NCBI RefSeq assembly: GCF_006438915.1
Contig: NZ_RCZE01000015.1
Location: forward strand, 1-64,000
Reading direction: 5' to 3'
DNA from: Pseudomonas arsenicoxydans
GTDB taxonomy: Bacteria > Pseudomonadota > Gammaproteobacteria > Pseudomonadales > Pseudomonadaceae
DNA: 64,000 bases
The translations under genes and the position numbers were made by a program. This document shows positions 42,704-51,552 of this stretch, one piece after another. The notes beneath the pieces were generated by a model. It made no database searches. It saw nothing but the letters and a program-made list of their open reading frames with translations, and had not been told where the DNA came from. The first letter of the stretch is position 1, and every line of letters starts with the position of its first letter.

Positions 42704-43585
42704 TTACTTCATCGCCCAACCGGTCAGCTCGGACAAAGCCTTGCCGATGTCTGCCAGCGAACGCACGGTTTTAACGCCTGCGTCTTCCAGGGCAGCAAAC
42801 TTCTCGTCTGCAGTGCCCTTGCCGCCAGAGATGATTGCGCCAGCATGGCCCATGCGCTTGCCCGCAGGGGCAGTCACACCAGCGATGTAGGAAACAACCG
42901 GCTTGGTCACGTGTGCCTTGATGTAGGCAGCCGCTTCTTCTTCAGCCGAACCGCCGATCTCGCCGATCATCACGATCGCTTCGGTCTTCGGGTCTTCCTG
43001 GAACAGCTTCAGGATGTCGATGAAGTTCGAACCCGGGATCGGGTCACCGCCGATGCCGACGCAAGTCGACTGACCGAAACCGGCGTCAGTAGTCTGCTTA
43101 ACAGCTTCGTAGGTCAGGGTGCCGGAACGGGAAACGATACCGACCTTGCCTGGCAAGTGAATGTGACCTGGCATGATGCCGATCTTGCATTCGCCTGGAG
43201 TGATCACGCCTGGGCAGTTAGGGCCGATCAGGACTACGCCCAGCTCGTCGCACTTGACCTTGGCATCCAGCATGTCCAGGGTAGGAATGCCTTCAGTGAT
43301 GCAAACGATCAGCTTGATGCCGCCGAAAGCTGCTTCCAGGATGGAGTCCTTGCAGAAAGGAGCTGGAACGTAGATCACGCTGGCGGTGGCGCCAGTGGCA
43401 GCTACAGCGTCTTTCACGGTGTTGAACACTGGCAGACCCAGGTGCTCGGTGCCGCCTTTGCCCGGCGTTACGCCGCCAACCATCTTGGTGCCGTATTCCA
43501 GAGCTTGCTGGGTGTGGAAACTACCTTGCGAACCGGTAATACCCTGGCAGATAACTTTGGTGTCTTTATTGATCAGGACGCTCAT
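42704..43585 (-). CDS. sucD: Succinyl-CoA ligase, alpha subunit
   Basis: 293 residues. MSVLINKDTKVICQGITGSQ opens with the CoA-binding Rossmann motif; VLIGPNCPGVITPGECKIG and GIVSRSGTLTYEAVKQTTD follow. The phosphorylated histidine is in GKRMGHAGAIISGGKGTAD. With SucC it interconverts succinyl-CoA and succinate with nucleotide phosphorylation. Its ATG overlaps the sucC stop by one base (TAATG), so the subunits are coupled. A terminator follows. Confidence 0.97.
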   Translation of the reverse strand: MSVLINKDTKVICQGITGSQGSFHTQQALEYGTKMVGGVTPGKGGTEHLGLPVFNTVKDAVAATGATASVIYVPAPFCKDSILEAAFGGIKLIVCITEGIPTLDMLDAKVKCDELGVVLIGPNCPGVITPGECKIGIMPGHIHLPGKVGIVSRSGTLTYEAVKQTTDAGFGQSTCVGIGGDPIPGSNFIDILKLFQEDPKTEAIVMIGEIGGSAEEEAAAYIKAHVTKPVVSYIAGVTAPAGKRMGHAGAIISGGKGTADEKFAALEDAGVKTVRSLADIGKALSELTGWAMK

Positions 43586-44751
43586 TATTTGCCCTCCGCA
43601 GCTTTAACGACTTGTTGAGCAGCGTCGGTCAGGCTGGTAGCAGCGATGATGTTCAAACCGCTTTCTGCCAGTACTTTAGCGCCCAGCTCAGCGTTGTTGC
43701 CTTCAAGGCGAACAACAACCGGGATTTTCACGCCGACTTCTTTCACAGCGCCGATGATGCCTTCGGCAATCATGTCGCAACGAACGATGCCGCCGAAGAT
43801 GTTGACCAATACTGCAGCGACGTTAGTGTCGGACAGGATGATCTTGAACGCTTCGGTAACGCGTTCTTTGGTAGCACCGCCGCCCACGTCGAGGAAGTTG
43901 GCTGGTTTGCCGCCATGCAGGTTGACGATGTCCATGGTACCCATGGCCAGGCCAGCACCGTTGACCATGCAACCGATGTTGCCTTCCAGCGCTACGTAGT
44001 TCAGTTCGAACTTGGCAGCGTGCGCTTCGCGCGGATCGTCTTGCGACGGATCGTGGAAAGTCTTCAGCTTAGGCTGACGGTACATGGCGTTGGCGTCGAT
44101 GTTGATCTTGGCGTCGAGGCAATGCAGATCGCCGTCAGCCTTGATCACCAGCGGGTTCACTTCCAGCAGAGCCAGGTCGTGATCCTTGAACAGCTTGGCC
44201 AGACCTACGAAGATCTTGGCGAACTGAGCAACTTGCTTGCCTTCCAGACCCAGCTGGAATGCCAGCTCGCGACCCTGGAATGGCTGAGCGCCAACCAGTG
44301 GATCGATAGTGGCTTTCAGGATTTTTTCTGGAGTGTCGTGAGCGATTTTCTCGATGTCCACGCCACCTTCGGTGGAAGCCATGAACACGATACGACGGCT
44401 CGAACGGTCAACGACAGCGCCCAGGTACAGCTCTTTAGCGATATCAGTGCACGATTCAACCAGGATCTTGGTGACTGGCTGACCATTGGCGTCAGTCTGG
44501 TAAGTCACCAGACGCTTGCCCAGCCACTGCTGTGCGAATGCCTTAGCGTCTTCTTTGCTGCGAACCAGCTTAACGCCGCCCGCTTTACCGCGACCACCAG
44601 CGTGAACCTGGGCTTTGACAACCCACTCGGTGCCGCCGATTTTGTCGCAAGCTTCTGCTGCTGCTTCCGGGGTGTCTACTGCGTAACCGGTGGAAACTGG
44701 CAGGCCGTATTCAGCGAACAGCTGCTTACCCTGATACTCGTGAAGATTCAT
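43585..44751 (-). CDS. sucC: Succinyl-CoA ligase [ADP-forming], beta subunit
   Basis: 388 residues. The ATP-grasp domain has MNLHEYQGKQLFAEYGLPVS and WVVKAQVHAGGRGKAGGVKL; the CoA/phosphohistidine region has GNIGCMVNGAGLAMGTMDIV and GGKPANFLDVGGGATKERVT. It provides the nucleotide site. It is preceded by a 196-bp leader with three strong hairpins (44752-44947), so it may be expressed separately from lpd, which lies upstream. Confidence 0.97.
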   Translation of the reverse strand: MNLHEYQGKQLFAEYGLPVSTGYAVDTPEAAAEACDKIGGTEWVVKAQVHAGGRGKAGGVKLVRSKEDAKAFAQQWLGKRLVTYQTDANGQPVTKILVESCTDIAKELYLGAVVDRSSRRIVFMASTEGGVDIEKIAHDTPEKILKATIDPLVGAQPFQGRELAFQLGLEGKQVAQFAKIFVGLAKLFKDHDLALLEVNPLVIKADGDLHCLDAKINIDANAMYRQPKLKTFHDPSQDDPREAHAAKFELNYVALEGNIGCMVNGAGLAMGTMDIVNLHGGKPANFLDVGGGATKERVTEAFKIILSDTNVAAVLVNIFGGIVRCDMIAEGIIGAVKEVGVKIPVVVRLEGNNAELGAKVLAESGLNIIAATSLTDAAQQVVKAAEGK

Positions 44752-44947
44752 GCTTATTACCGTCTTCGTTAGGTACTGCGCATTCGGTGCTGCACTTGTT
44801 CAAGTGCCGCACCACCTGTGACTGCTGCTTGCGTAGCCTTTCCGGACAACCGGTGCAGCTACGCAAGACTGCGTCCAGCGGATATTCCGCGGTGAGTCTT
44901 GCATGCAAGGCTCACGACGGGCCATACCGCCGTGGTTTCTTATTGTC
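44752..44947 (-). ncRNA. Structured 5' leader of sucC (candidate sucC RNA motif)
   Basis: Three stems on the transcribed strand: GTGAG-TCTTGCATGCAAGG-CTCAC (44892-44915), CTTGCGTAGC with GCTACGCAAG (44828-44867, 10 bp perfect), and GGTGC...GCACC around CACTTG-TTCAAGTG (44786-44812). A conserved RNA named the sucC motif is known from 5' regions of Pseudomonas sucC. Position and structure agree, but I matched no covariance model. Confidence 0.55.
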
Positions 44948-46384
44948 TTAACGCTTCTTGCGGTTGGCGATGTGAATGGCGCCGCCATTCACTGCCAGAG
45001 CAGCTTCGTGCAAGGCTTCAGACAGGGTCGGATGGGAGAAAACCATCATGCCCAGGTCTTCAGCACTGGTGCCGAATTCCATGCCGATCGCGCCTTGCTG
45101 AACCAGTTCTGCAGCGCTCGGGCCAATTACGTGGACGCCCAATACGCGGTCAGTCTTGGCATCGGCAATGACTTTGACGAAACCGCCGGTGTCGTTGGCT
45201 GCCATGGCACGGCCACTGGCTGCGAACGGGAAGGTGCCAACGTTAACTTCAACGCCTTCAGCCTTCAAGGCCTGCTCGGTTTTACCCACCCACGCGATTT
45301 CCGGATGAGTATAAATAACCGAAGGGATCAAATCATAGTTCATCTGGGCTTTGTGGCCCTTGATGCGCTCGACGACCATGATGCCCTCTTCCGAGGCCTT
45401 GTGTGCCAGCATCATGCCGCGAACCACGTCGCCGATGGCGTAGACGCCCGGTACGGTGGTGGCGCAGTGATCATCAACGTGCACAAAACCGCGCTCGTCC
45501 AGGGTCACGCCGCAATCAGCGGACAGCAGATCAGTGGTCACCGGACGGCGACCAACGGCTACGATCAGCTTGTCGAAAGTAATGTTCTGTTCGCCGTTGG
45601 CATCGGTGTAGTTCACAACGACTTCGTCGCCGTTCACTTTGGAACCGGTCACACGAGCGCCCAGCTTGATGTCCAGGCCCTGTTTGGTCAGGGTTTTCAG
45701 CGCTTCCTTGGAAACGGCAGCGTCAGCGGCCATCAGGAAGGTATCCAGTGCTTCAAGAACGGTCACTTCTGCACCCAGACGGGACCAGACCGAACCCAGT
45801 TCCAGACCGATAACGCCAGCGCCAATCACGCCCAGACGCTTAGGTACGGATTGGAATTCCAGTGCGCCAGTCGAATCGACGATCACATTCTGGTCAACCG
45901 GAGCGGGGGGAATGTCGATCGGACGCGAACCTGGAGCCAGAATCACGTTCTCGGCTTCAATGATTTCTACCGAACCGTCAGGCTTGGTGACTTCGACTTT
46001 CTTGCCGGCCAGCAGCTTGCCGTGACCCTCGATCGAGGTCACACCGTTGGCTTTGAACAGGGTGGCAACACCCGAGGTCAGGCCTTTGACGATGTTGGCT
46101 TTACGGCCAACCATTGCCGCCACGTCCATGGTCACGCCAGCGTGATTGATACCGTGGATCGCGAAGCCTTCTTTGGCTTCCTTGTATTTCCAGGAGCTGT
46201 CCAGCAGCGCCTTGGATGGAATGCAGCCGACGTTCAGGCAAGTACCACCAAGGGCCAGCTTGCCCTCTTTGTCGGTGTACTTCTCGATGCAGGCGGTGGT
46301 GAGACCCAGCTGAGCTGCTTTGATGGCAGCTACGTAGCCGCCAGGGCCCGCGCCGATTACTACTACGTCAAATTTCTGCGACAT
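44948..46384 (-). CDS. lpdG: Dihydrolipoyl dehydrogenase (E3 of 2-oxoglutarate dehydrogenase)
   Basis: 478 residues. FAD motif VVVIGAGPGGYVAAIKAAQL, redox disulfide in ALGGTCLNVGCIPSKALLDS, NAD motif LGVIGAGVIGLELGSVWSRL, GYAIGDVVRGMMLAHKASEE for FAD, and the catalytic histidine in MVFSHPTLSEALHEAALAVN. It reoxidises dihydrolipoyl groups on SucB. It follows sucB by about 95 bp on the same strand, as in other pseudomonads (named lpdG). It may also serve the glycine cleavage system. Confidence 0.95.
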   Translation of the reverse strand: MSQKFDVVVIGAGPGGYVAAIKAAQLGLTTACIEKYTDKEGKLALGGTCLNVGCIPSKALLDSSWKYKEAKEGFAIHGINHAGVTMDVAAMVGRKANIVKGLTSGVATLFKANGVTSIEGHGKLLAGKKVEVTKPDGSVEIIEAENVILAPGSRPIDIPPAPVDQNVIVDSTGALEFQSVPKRLGVIGAGVIGLELGSVWSRLGAEVTVLEALDTFLMAADAAVSKEALKTLTKQGLDIKLGARVTGSKVNGDEVVVNYTDANGEQNITFDKLIVAVGRRPVTTDLLSADCGVTLDERGFVHVDDHCATTVPGVYAIGDVVRGMMLAHKASEEGIMVVERIKGHKAQMNYDLIPSVIYTHPEIAWVGKTEQALKAEGVEVNVGTFPFAASGRAMAANDTGGFVKVIADAKTDRVLGVHVIGPSAAELVQQGAIGMEFGTSAEDLGMMVFSHPTLSEALHEAALAVNGGAIHIANRKKR

Positions 46385-46480
46385 TCAAAAAATCCTCTTT
46401 TTTGCAAGCTTGAAGCCGCAAGCCTCTAGCCAGACTGCACTTTCGCGCAGACTGGCGCTTGAAACCTGCGGCCGCTTCTA

Positions 46481-47701
46481 TCAGATATCCAGCAACAAAC
46501 GAGCCGGGTCTTCCAGCAGGTTCTTGATGGTAACCAGGAAGGTCACAGCTTCTTTGCCATCGATCAGACGGTGATCGTAGGACAGAGCCAGGTACATCAT
46601 CGGACGGATAACGACCTGACCGTTGATCGCCATCGGGCGCTGCAGAATGTTGTGCATGCCCAGGATAGCCGCTTGCGGCGGGTTGACGATCGGGGTCGAC
46701 ATCATCGAACCGAAGGTACCACCGTTGGTGATGGTGAACGTGCCGCCGGTCATTTCGTCCATCGACAGTTTGCCGTCACGGGCTTTCTTGCCAAAGGTTG
46801 CGATGCCGCCTTCGATTTCAGCCAGGCTCATCAGTTCGGCGTTACGCAGAACCGGTACCACCAGACCACGGTCGCTGGAAACAGCAACACCAACGTCGGC
46901 GTAGCCGTGGTAAACGATGTCAGCACCGTCGATCGACGCGTTGACAGCCGGGAAGCGTTTCAGCGCTTCGGTGGCCGCTTTCACGAAGAACGACATGAAG
47001 CCCAGGCGTACGCCGTTGTGGGACTTCTCGAACAGGTCCTTGTACTTCGAACGCAGGGCCATGACTTCGGTCATGTCGACTTCGTTGAAAGTGGTCAGCA
47101 TCGCCATGTTCGACTGAGCTTCTACCAGGCGCTTGGCCACGGTAGCGCGAACGCGGGTCATCGGAACGCGCTTCTCGATGCGGTCGCCAGCGGCGAACAC
47201 AGGAGCGGCGGCGGCAGGAGCAGCAGCCTTGGCAGGCGCGGCAGCCGGAGCGGCTTTCTTGGCAGCAACCGCTGCAACCACGTCTTCCTTGGTCACACGA
47301 CCGCCTTTGCCAGTGCCGGCAACGGAAGCGATGTTGATGCCGTTTTCTTCAGCCAGCTTGCGAGCAGCCGGTGCAGCAACAGGATCGTCTTCGCCTTCAG
47401 CGGCTGGAGCAGCAGCTTGTGCAGCGGCCGGAGCAGCAGCGGCAGCCGGGGCAGCAGCAGCGCCGCCCGCTTCGATGGAGCCCAGGACTTCGTCGGACAG
47501 AACGGTGTCGCCTTCGTTCTTGACGATAGCGCCCAGTACGCCGTCAGCAGTCGCCAACACTTCCAGCACAACCTTGTCGGTTTCGATGTCGACAATCAGG
47601 TCATCACGCTTTACAGCGTCGCCCGGTTTTTTGTGCCAGGTGGCAACGGTGCCATCGGCAACCGATTCCGGGAAGGTGGGGGCTTTGATTTCGATAGCCA
47701 T
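46481..47701 (-). CDS. sucB: Dihydrolipoyllysine-residue succinyltransferase (E2)
   Basis: 406 residues. The N-terminal lipoyl domain has the modified lysine in IVDIETDKVVLEVLATADG. An alanine/proline-rich flexible linker follows, then the E3-binding domain (ARKLAEENGINIASVAGTGK) and a second AAPA-rich linker. The C-terminal catalytic trimer has the histidine in LALSYDHRLIDGKEAVTFL. It passes the succinyl group to CoA. It lies 42 bp after sucA. The very low-complexity linkers explain long open frames on the opposite strand. Confidence 0.97.
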   Translation of the reverse strand: MAIEIKAPTFPESVADGTVATWHKKPGDAVKRDDLIVDIETDKVVLEVLATADGVLGAIVKNEGDTVLSDEVLGSIEAGGAAAAPAAAAAPAAAQAAAPAAEGEDDPVAAPAARKLAEENGINIASVAGTGKGGRVTKEDVVAAVAAKKAAPAAAPAKAAAPAAAAPVFAAGDRIEKRVPMTRVRATVAKRLVEAQSNMAMLTTFNEVDMTEVMALRSKYKDLFEKSHNGVRLGFMSFFVKAATEALKRFPAVNASIDGADIVYHGYADVGVAVSSDRGLVVPVLRNAELMSLAEIEGGIATFGKKARDGKLSMDEMTGGTFTITNGGTFGSMMSTPIVNPPQAAILGMHNILQRPMAINGQVVIRPMMYLALSYDHRLIDGKEAVTFLVTIKNLLEDPARLLLDI

Positions 47702-47743
47702 TATCTGTGGGTCCTTAAATTCGGTTTCAGGTGCGCGAAGGCG

Positions 47744-50575
47744 TTAAACAGTAAAGGCGTCTTGCAGCAGTTTTTCCTGCTGCTCAGCGTGCATCGACGC
47801 ATAACCACAAGCAGGTGCAGCAGAAGCCTCACGGCCCGCGTACTCGAGTACGAGAGACTTGTTGAGATTGCTGATGCTACGACGCAAGTGGTGTTGGCTG
47901 CAGTACCAGGCACCCTGGTTCATCGGCTCTTCCTGACACCAAACGGCATGTTTGGCGTTGGTGTAAGGAGCCAGGACTTCTTTCAAGTCGTCCTCAGGGA
48001 ATGGGTACAGCTGCTCGATACGCACGACGGCGATGTCGTCACGACCTTCAGTACGGCGTTTTTCCAGCAGGTCGTAGTAGACCTTGCCGCTACACAGAAC
48101 AATGCGCTCGACCTTGGACGGGTCTTGGGCATCGATTTCCGGGATCACGGTCTGGAACGAACCTTCGGCCAGATCTTCCAGGGTCGAAATTGCCAGTTTG
48201 TGACGCAGCAGCGACTTCGGAGTCAGAACGATCAATGGCTTGCGCAGCGGGCGAATCACCTGACGACGCAGCAAGTGGTAGATCTGAGCCGGGGTGGTCG
48301 GTACGGCTACCTGAATGTTGTGCTCGGCGCACAGTTGCAGGTAACGCTCCAGACGAGCCGAGGAGTGCTCCGGGCCCTGACCTTCATAACCGTGCGGCAG
48401 CAGCATGGTCAGACCGCAGAGACGGCCCCACTTGTGCTCGCCACTGGTGATGAACTGGTCGATAACCACCTGGGCACCGTTGGCGAAGTCGCCGAACTGG
48501 GCTTCCCAGATCACCAGCGCCTCAGGCGTGGTAGTCGAGTAACCGTATTCGAACGCCAGTACGGCTTCTTCGGACAGGAACGAATCGAACAGGTCGAAAC
48601 GTGGCTGGCCCTTGTACAGATTTTGCAGCGGGACGTAGGTGCCCGCGTCTTTCTGGTTGTGCAAGACAGCGTGACGGTGCGAGAACGTACCGCGACCGAT
48701 GTCCTGACCCGTCATGCGAATCGGGTGACCTTCGAACGCCAGGGTCGCGTACGCCATGGTTTCGGCGTAACCCCAGTTGATCGGCAGGCCGCCGGCTTGC
48801 ATTTTCTGACGGTCTTCGTAGATTTTCGAGACTTGGCGCTGAACCACGAAGCCTTCCGGAATTTCCAGCAGCTTGGCGGACAGTTCCTGCAAGGTTTTCA
48901 GGTCGAAGCGAGTGTCGTGACGTGCGGTCCAGGCGTGGCCCAGATACGGACGCCAGTCCACGAACAACTCTTTGTTCGGCTCTTTGACCAGGCTTTTTAC
49001 AACGTGCAGACCGTTGTCGAGCGCGTTGCGGTATTCGTCGATCTTGGCTTGAACGCGGGCATCGTCAACCACATTGCCCTGGATCAGACGCTCGGCGTAC
49101 AGCTCACGGGTAGTGCGCTGCTTGGCGATTTGCTGATACATCAGTGGCTGAGTACCACTTGGCTCGTCGGCCTCGTTGTGGCCGCGACGACGGTAGCAGA
49201 ACATATCGATCACTACGTCACGCTTGAACTGCATGCGGTAATCGATGGCCAGCTGAGTCACGAACAATACGGCTTCCGGATCATCACCATTCACATGGAG
49301 GATCGGCGCCTGGATCATTTTCGCAACGTCGGTCGCGTACTCGGTGGAGCGCGAGTCTTCGGGGTTGCTGATAGTGAAACCGACCTGGTTGTTGATCACG
49401 ATGTGCACAGTGCCGCCGGTCTTGAAACCGCGGGTCTGCGACATCTGGAAAGTTTCCATGACCACACCCTGACCCGCGAAAGCAGCATCACCGTGGATGG
49501 AGATCGGCAGAACCTTTTCACCGGTAGGGTCGTTACGACGATCCTGACGGGCGCGAACCGAACCCTCGACCACTGGAGAAACGATTTCCAGGTGGGACGG
49601 GTTGAAGGCCATGGCCAGGTGAACTTCACCGCCGGTGGTCATGACGTTGGACGAGAAGCCCTGGTGATATTTAACGTCACCGGAACCCAGCTCGACCTTC
49701 TTCTTGCCTTCGAACTCGTCGAACAGCTCGCGCGGGTTCTTGCCGAAGGTGTTGACCAACACGTTCAGACGACCACGGTGGGCCATGCCGATCACGATTT
49801 CCTTGGTGCCGTAGGAGCCGGAACGCTGGATCAGCTCGTCGAGCATCGGAATCAGGCTCTCGCCACCTTCCAGGCCGAAACGCTTGGTACCCGGGTATTT
49901 GGTGCCCAGGTACTTTTCCAGACCTTCGCCGGCAGTGACGCGCTCGAGCAGGTGGCTCTTGATGTCAGCGGAGTACGTCGGACGGCCACGCACGCTTTCC
50001 AGACGCTGCTGGAACCAATGGCGCTGCTCGGAATCGGTGATGTGCGTAAATTCAGCGCCGATGGTGCGGCAATATGTCTGCTGCAACGCTTCGTGAATTT
50101 CGCGTAGGCTCGCCTCCTCTTTGCCGATGAACAGGTCGCCGGCACGGAAGGTCGTATCAAGATCGGCATTGGTCAAGCCGTAATGATTGATTGACAGGTC
50201 TGCAGGTGCAGGACGCTGCCACAGCCCCAGCGGATCAAGCTGGGCTGCCTGGTGGCCACGCATACGGTAGGCCTGGATCAATCGCAGCACTTCAACTTGC
50301 TTCTTCTCGTGCTCACTGCTCACGCTGCCGGCGGAAACCGGTTGTGCGCGGCGCTGGTTCTTTGCCAGCAAGACGAAATGATCGCGAATTGTGGAGTGCG
50401 AAACATCGGTGGCAGTGTTGCCGTCAGCCGGCAACTTCTGGAAGTAGGTGCGCCACTCTTCTGGCACAGCGTTAGGGTCGTGCAGGTAGAGCTCGTAGAG
50501 CTCTTCCACATAGGCAGCGTTACTACCGGATAGGTAGGCGCTGTTCCACATGCGCTGCATCACGCTTTCTTGCAT
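47744..50575 (-). CDS. sucA: 2-oxoglutarate dehydrogenase E1 component
   Basis: 943 residues, the usual length. The N-terminal MWNSAYLSGSNAAYVEELYE segment is the E1 signature of this complex. The thiamine diphosphate site includes EIVIGMAHRGRLNVLVNTFG, MFCYRRRGHNEADEPSGTQP and ISIHGDAAFAGQGVVMETFQ. The C-terminal half has LPHGYEGQGPEHSSARLERY. It decarboxylates 2-oxoglutarate. A 260-bp structured leader separates it from sdhB upstream. Confidence 0.97.
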   Translation of the reverse strand: MQESVMQRMWNSAYLSGSNAAYVEELYELYLHDPNAVPEEWRTYFQKLPADGNTATDVSHSTIRDHFVLLAKNQRRAQPVSAGSVSSEHEKKQVEVLRLIQAYRMRGHQAAQLDPLGLWQRPAPADLSINHYGLTNADLDTTFRAGDLFIGKEEASLREIHEALQQTYCRTIGAEFTHITDSEQRHWFQQRLESVRGRPTYSADIKSHLLERVTAGEGLEKYLGTKYPGTKRFGLEGGESLIPMLDELIQRSGSYGTKEIVIGMAHRGRLNVLVNTFGKNPRELFDEFEGKKKVELGSGDVKYHQGFSSNVMTTGGEVHLAMAFNPSHLEIVSPVVEGSVRARQDRRNDPTGEKVLPISIHGDAAFAGQGVVMETFQMSQTRGFKTGGTVHIVINNQVGFTISNPEDSRSTEYATDVAKMIQAPILHVNGDDPEAVLFVTQLAIDYRMQFKRDVVIDMFCYRRRGHNEADEPSGTQPLMYQQIAKQRTTRELYAERLIQGNVVDDARVQAKIDEYRNALDNGLHVVKSLVKEPNKELFVDWRPYLGHAWTARHDTRFDLKTLQELSAKLLEIPEGFVVQRQVSKIYEDRQKMQAGGLPINWGYAETMAYATLAFEGHPIRMTGQDIGRGTFSHRHAVLHNQKDAGTYVPLQNLYKGQPRFDLFDSFLSEEAVLAFEYGYSTTTPEALVIWEAQFGDFANGAQVVIDQFITSGEHKWGRLCGLTMLLPHGYEGQGPEHSSARLERYLQLCAEHNIQVAVPTTPAQIYHLLRRQVIRPLRKPLIVLTPKSLLRHKLAISTLEDLAEGSFQTVIPEIDAQDPSKVERIVLCSGKVYYDLLEKRRTEGRDDIAVVRIEQLYPFPEDDLKEVLAPYTNAKHAVWCQEEPMNQGAWYCSQHHLRRSISNLNKSLVLEYAGREASAAPACGYASMHAEQQEKLLQDAFTV

Positions 50576-50836
50576 GCTTGGTCACCCTCGGTTAGGGGAA
50601 CACCACCGGCGTCGACACCGAGCAAACTTGCAGAAGTCCGAATGCAGCGACCAAAACAAGCCACTTAGGATCACGCTGATAGTCCGGGTACCAGCCCGGA
50701 TGCCCCTGCTTGTCTCATTTCTTCAAAATAAGAGCCGCAGCTTTATGGGCTGCTGCTCAGGTTAAGACTACGGCGCCGGTTGAAGCCTGCGCCGTAGCAT
50801 CTTCGGTAAAACGGTCTTGCAGTTACAGCAGCTGAA
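50576..50836 (-). ncRNA. Structured leader of sucA (candidate sucA-II RNA motif)
   Basis: Stems on the transcribed strand: CTACGGCGC with GCGCCGTAG (50768-50797), GAGCCGCAGC with GCTGCTGCTC (50732-50758), and TCCGGG-TACCAG-CCCGGA (50683-50700). None is followed by a T run. A sucA-II RNA motif is described upstream of sucA in pseudomonads; this fits in position, but I have no model match. A frame of about 40 codons without a normal start crosses it. Confidence 0.5.
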
Positions 50837-51541
50837 TCACACGCCGCTTTGCAGCAGCATGTTACGTACGTGACCGATGGCCTTAGTCGGGTTCAGGCCT
50901 TTCGGACAGACGTTGACGCAGTTCATGATCCCGCGGCAGCGGAATACGCTGAACGGGTCATCCAGCGAAGCCAGACGCTCGGCAGTCTTGGTGTCGCGGC
51001 TGTCTGCCAGGAAGCGATACGCTTGCAGCAGAGCAGCTGGACCCAGGAACTTGTCCGGGTTCCACCAGAAGGACGGGCAAGAGGTCGAGCAGCAAGCGCA
51101 CAGGATGCACTCGTACAGACCATCGAGCTTTTCACGCTCTTCAGGGGACTGCAGACGTTCGATGGCCGGAGCCGGCGTGTCGTTCTGCAGGTATGGCTTC
51201 ACCTTCTCGTATTGCTTGTAGAAGATGCTCATATCGACGACCAGGTCACGGATAACCGGCAAACCTGGCAGAGGACGAACGATCAGTTTGTTACCTTTTA
51301 CGACAGCGGACAGCGGCGTGACGCACGCCAGGCCGTTTTTGCCGTTGATGTTCATGCCGTCGGAACCGCAAACACCTTCACGGCAAGAGCGACGATAGGA
51401 GAAACCTTCGTCCTGCTCTTTGATCAGGGCCAGCACGTCCAGCACCATCAGGTCTTTACCACCGGTATCGACCGTAAATTCCTGCATGAACGGCGCGGCG
51501 TCCTGATCAGGGTTGTAGCGATAAACACTGACTTGCAACAT
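50837..51541 (-). CDS. sdhB: Succinate dehydrogenase iron-sulfur subunit
   Basis: 234 residues from ATG at 51541 (MLQVSVYRYNPDQD). Iron-sulfur ligands: [2Fe-2S] in CREGVCGSDGMNINGKNGLA, [4Fe-4S] in CILCACCSTSCPSFWW, [3Fe-4S] in CRGIMNCVNVCPKGLNP. It passes electrons from SdhA to ubiquinone at the membrane subunits. Eleven bases separate it from sdhA. Three residues upstream in the open frame are unlikely to be used. Confidence 0.97.
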   Translation of the reverse strand: MLQVSVYRYNPDQDAAPFMQEFTVDTGGKDLMVLDVLALIKEQDEGFSYRRSCREGVCGSDGMNINGKNGLACVTPLSAVVKGNKLIVRPLPGLPVIRDLVVDMSIFYKQYEKVKPYLQNDTPAPAIERLQSPEEREKLDGLYECILCACCSTSCPSFWWNPDKFLGPAALLQAYRFLADSRDTKTAERLASLDDPFSVFRCRGIMNCVNVCPKGLNPTKAIGHVRNMLLQSGV

Positions 51542-51552
51542 GGCGGCCACCC

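Noticed and set aside
43612..46429. Long plus-strand ORFs across sucC and lpdG
   Set aside because: Opposite-strand frames of certain genes; no conserved motif.
46571..50107. 1178-codon ORF antisense to sucB-sucA
   Set aside because: Antisense shadow of two long, highly expressed genes whose codon bias removes stops from one opposing frame; product has no domain logic.
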